A stretch of DNA of 59,886 nt from an uncultured Acidimicrobiales bacterium (GTDB taxonomy: Bacteria > Actinomycetota > Acidimicrobiia > Acidimicrobiales > SZUA-35), in assembly GCA_937925335.1 (NCBI GenBank), contig CALEWY010000035.1, positions 1-59,886 on the forward strand, written 5' to 3'. A model generated the notes under the pieces. That model ran no database searches and was not told where the DNA came from. It saw nothing but the letters and a program-made list of their open reading frames with translations. A program made the position numbers and the translations under genes. Below, piece by piece: positions 58,805 through 59,886 of the stretch. How positions within the stretch are numbered: position 1 is the stretch's first letter; the number at the start of each line of letters is the position of its first letter.

Positions 58805-59614
58805 ATGCTTCAACGTCGTCGACCCCACCTCCGCCTGCTCCTCGCGGCCTTTGTGCTGTTCGTGGCAGCATGCGGCAGCGATGGAGCTGCCTCAAACCAG
58901 GCATCGGAGAATGCTGGTGAGCAGACCGATGCGACCGCGATCGGCGGTGATGAAAGCGATGGTGAGGCAAGCGATAGCGATGGCGAACCAACCGACGGCC
59001 AGGAACCGCCGGCTGAGGAAACGACCGAAGAGACCGTTGCCGAAGCAGCCCCGACCGGGGCAACCGAGTGCCCGCCAGCCGATGGCTCGGCCGAACGGAT
59101 CGTTGCTTTCGGACCCAATCCGCCGCCGCTCTGCATCGATGTCAACGCCACCTACCAGGCGGTCATCACCACGAATCGTGGCGAGTTCACCGTCGACCTC
59201 AACGCCACGTTGTCACCACAAACGGTGAACAACTTCGTGGTGCTCGCTCGCTATCACTACTACGACGGCGTCTCATTCCACCGGATCATTCCTGGCTTCG
59301 TCGTGCAGGGTGGTGACCCGGTCGGACAACCCGTCGGCACCGGTGGCCCGGGTTACGTCTTCGCCGACGAACTCGATTTCGACGGCTACGAGGTTGGTTC
59401 GATCGCGATGGCAAACGCTGGCCCGAACACCAATGGAAGCCAATTCTTCGTCGTCACCGGCGAGAACGGCGCACAGCTTCCCCCGCTCTACTCACTCTTC
59501 GGAACCGTGAGCGAGGGTATGGACGTCGTCATGGCGATCGAAGGCACCGGCACCGACTCCGGCCAGCCGACCGAGCCGACGATCATGGAGTCGGTTGTCA
59601 TCATCGAGAGCTGA
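58805..59614 (+). CDS. Cyclophilin-type peptidyl-prolyl isomerase lipoprotein
   Basis: 269 residues. The lipoprotein signal is RLLLAAFVLFVAACG with Cys at 23. An acidic Gly/Asp/Glu linker of about 60 residues follows. The cyclophilin domain starts near TYQAVITTNRGEFTVDL and contains FVVLARYHYYDGVSFHRIIP with catalytic Arg in FHR, GFVVQGGDP and NGSQFFVVTGE. It helps fold exported proteins outside the membrane. ATG 58805 lies only 8 bp from the divergent permease GTG. Confidence 0.9.
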   Translation: MLQRRRPHLRLLLAAFVLFVAACGSDGAASNQASENAGEQTDATAIGGDESDGEASDSDGEPTDGQEPPAEETTEETVAEAAPTGATECPPADGSAERIVAFGPNPPPLCIDVNATYQAVITTNRGEFTVDLNATLSPQTVNNFVVLARYHYYDGVSFHRIIPGFVVQGGDPVGQPVGTGGPGYVFADELDFDGYEVGSIAMANAGPNTNGSQFFVVTGENGAQLPPLYSLFGTVSEGMDVVMAIEGTGTDSGQPTEPTIMESVVIIES

Positions 59615-59749
59615 TCTCGGTTGGTCTTGTCGTGCCTGGCGAACCAGACGAGGACGCAGGTCTTCTCGACAAACGAGAGCCCGATTTCGACGGTGACGGC
59701 GGCTCACTGACTCGGCTGGTGCCTGCGAAGAGGCGGCGGGGGTGTCGCG

Positions 59750-59779
59750 CTGACACCAATCGAGCATCAGGCCTATTCT
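59750..59779 (+). promoter_or_regulatory. Promoter of the acyltransferase gene, probably leaderless
   Basis: CTGACA (59750-59755) and TATTCT (59774-59779), 18 bp apart. The predicted transcription start near 59787 is at the GTG at 59790, and no ribosome-binding site is seen. The 175-bp gap before the gene holds nothing else recognisable. Confidence 0.45.
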
Positions 59780-59789
59780 GGTCCGACTC

Positions 59790-59886
59790 GTGATCACACT
59801 GCTTTGCAGGGTTCTGTCCCATCTCTTCTTCTCCACCACCAAGGTGTTCCACGCCGAGCGCATTCCGCGCTCCGGCCCGGTGCTGA
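59790..59886 (+). CDS. PlsC-type acyltransferase, N-terminal fragment cut by window edge
   Basis: The last 97 bases open a frame from GTG 59790 that reads VITLLCRVLSHLFFSTTKVF, then HAERIPRSGPVL. A hydrophobic start followed by xxIPRSGPVL is the beginning of 1-acylglycerol-3-phosphate acyltransferase-like proteins, where the HxxxxD catalytic motif would come a few residues later, beyond the edge. Function is therefore suggested only by this short N terminus. Confidence 0.5.
   Translation, partial: MITLLCRVLSHLFFSTTKVFHAERIPRSGPVL

Overview
The window reads as chromosomal DNA of a high-GC, free-living actinobacterium. GTG and TTG starts are common, as are lipoproteins with Asp/Glu-rich linkers. 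An NDMA-type alcohol dehydrogenase, an ArfA-like OmpA protein and a maltose ABC locus without its own ATPase all point the same way. The overall flavour suggests a marine Acidimicrobiia (Ilumatobacter-like) lineage, but this is inferred from gene content; there is no rRNA or tRNA here to confirm it.

Layout, left to right. At 1-1365 is the 3' part of katG, closed by a strong terminator. At 1.6-9.6 kb a small membrane protein and a DUF6226-type protein are followed by a maltodextrin module. A LacI-family repressor there is divergent from an operon of binding lipoprotein, MalF, MalG and a cytoplasmic GH13 glycosidase, with repressor-type palindromes lying on the promoter. At 9.6-15 kb are an orphan NarL-type sensor kinase, an SDR, a PPOX protein, a rhodanese lipoprotein with an ICMT-like membrane enzyme, and an ArsR/SRPBCC pair. 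At 15.1-17.7 kb is a compact cobinamide salvage operon: a CobD-like PLP enzyme, CbiZ and CbiB.

At 17.87-31.04 kb lies the dominant feature, a single 13.2-kb gene for a secreted, wall-anchored protein of about 4,389 residues. It has a beta-propeller-like head, an SdrD-B-like domain, 20 DUF11 repeats, a second SdrD-B-like domain and a last DUF11 repeat. It ends in an IAFTG sortase-like motif, a membrane helix and an Arg-rich tail. Seventeen consecutive repeats start at exact 483-nt intervals.

At 31-36.7 kb are two TetR regulators, an SCO6745-type protein, a CrtA-like monooxygenase, a decayed SRPBCC fragment with a 45-bp palindrome, a carotenoid cleavage oxygenase with a leaderless promoter, and a SpoU methyltransferase. 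At 37-42.3 kb are an acyl-CoA dehydrogenase, a PAP2 enzyme, a MoxR/VWA pair and the NDMA-type alcohol dehydrogenase. At 42.6-47.5 kb are the OmpA-like protein and an operon of Baeyer-Villiger monooxygenase, crotonase and CoA-transferase. At 47.7-50.7 kb are a GNAT-methyltransferase fusion, a PaaG-like crotonase and an APH-type kinase. At 50.9-55.7 kb is a three-subunit molybdenum hydroxylase with a GntR regulator, then trpBA, a DMT permease, a cyclophilin lipoprotein and the start of a PlsC-type acyltransferase.

Functionally the window combines sugar uptake, oxidative catabolism of ketones, acyl-CoA esters and a Mo-hydroxylase substrate, corrinoid salvage and carotenoid modification. It also carries one very large, highly acidic cell-surface fibre. 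No phage, complete insertion sequence, CRISPR array or classical defence system was seen.
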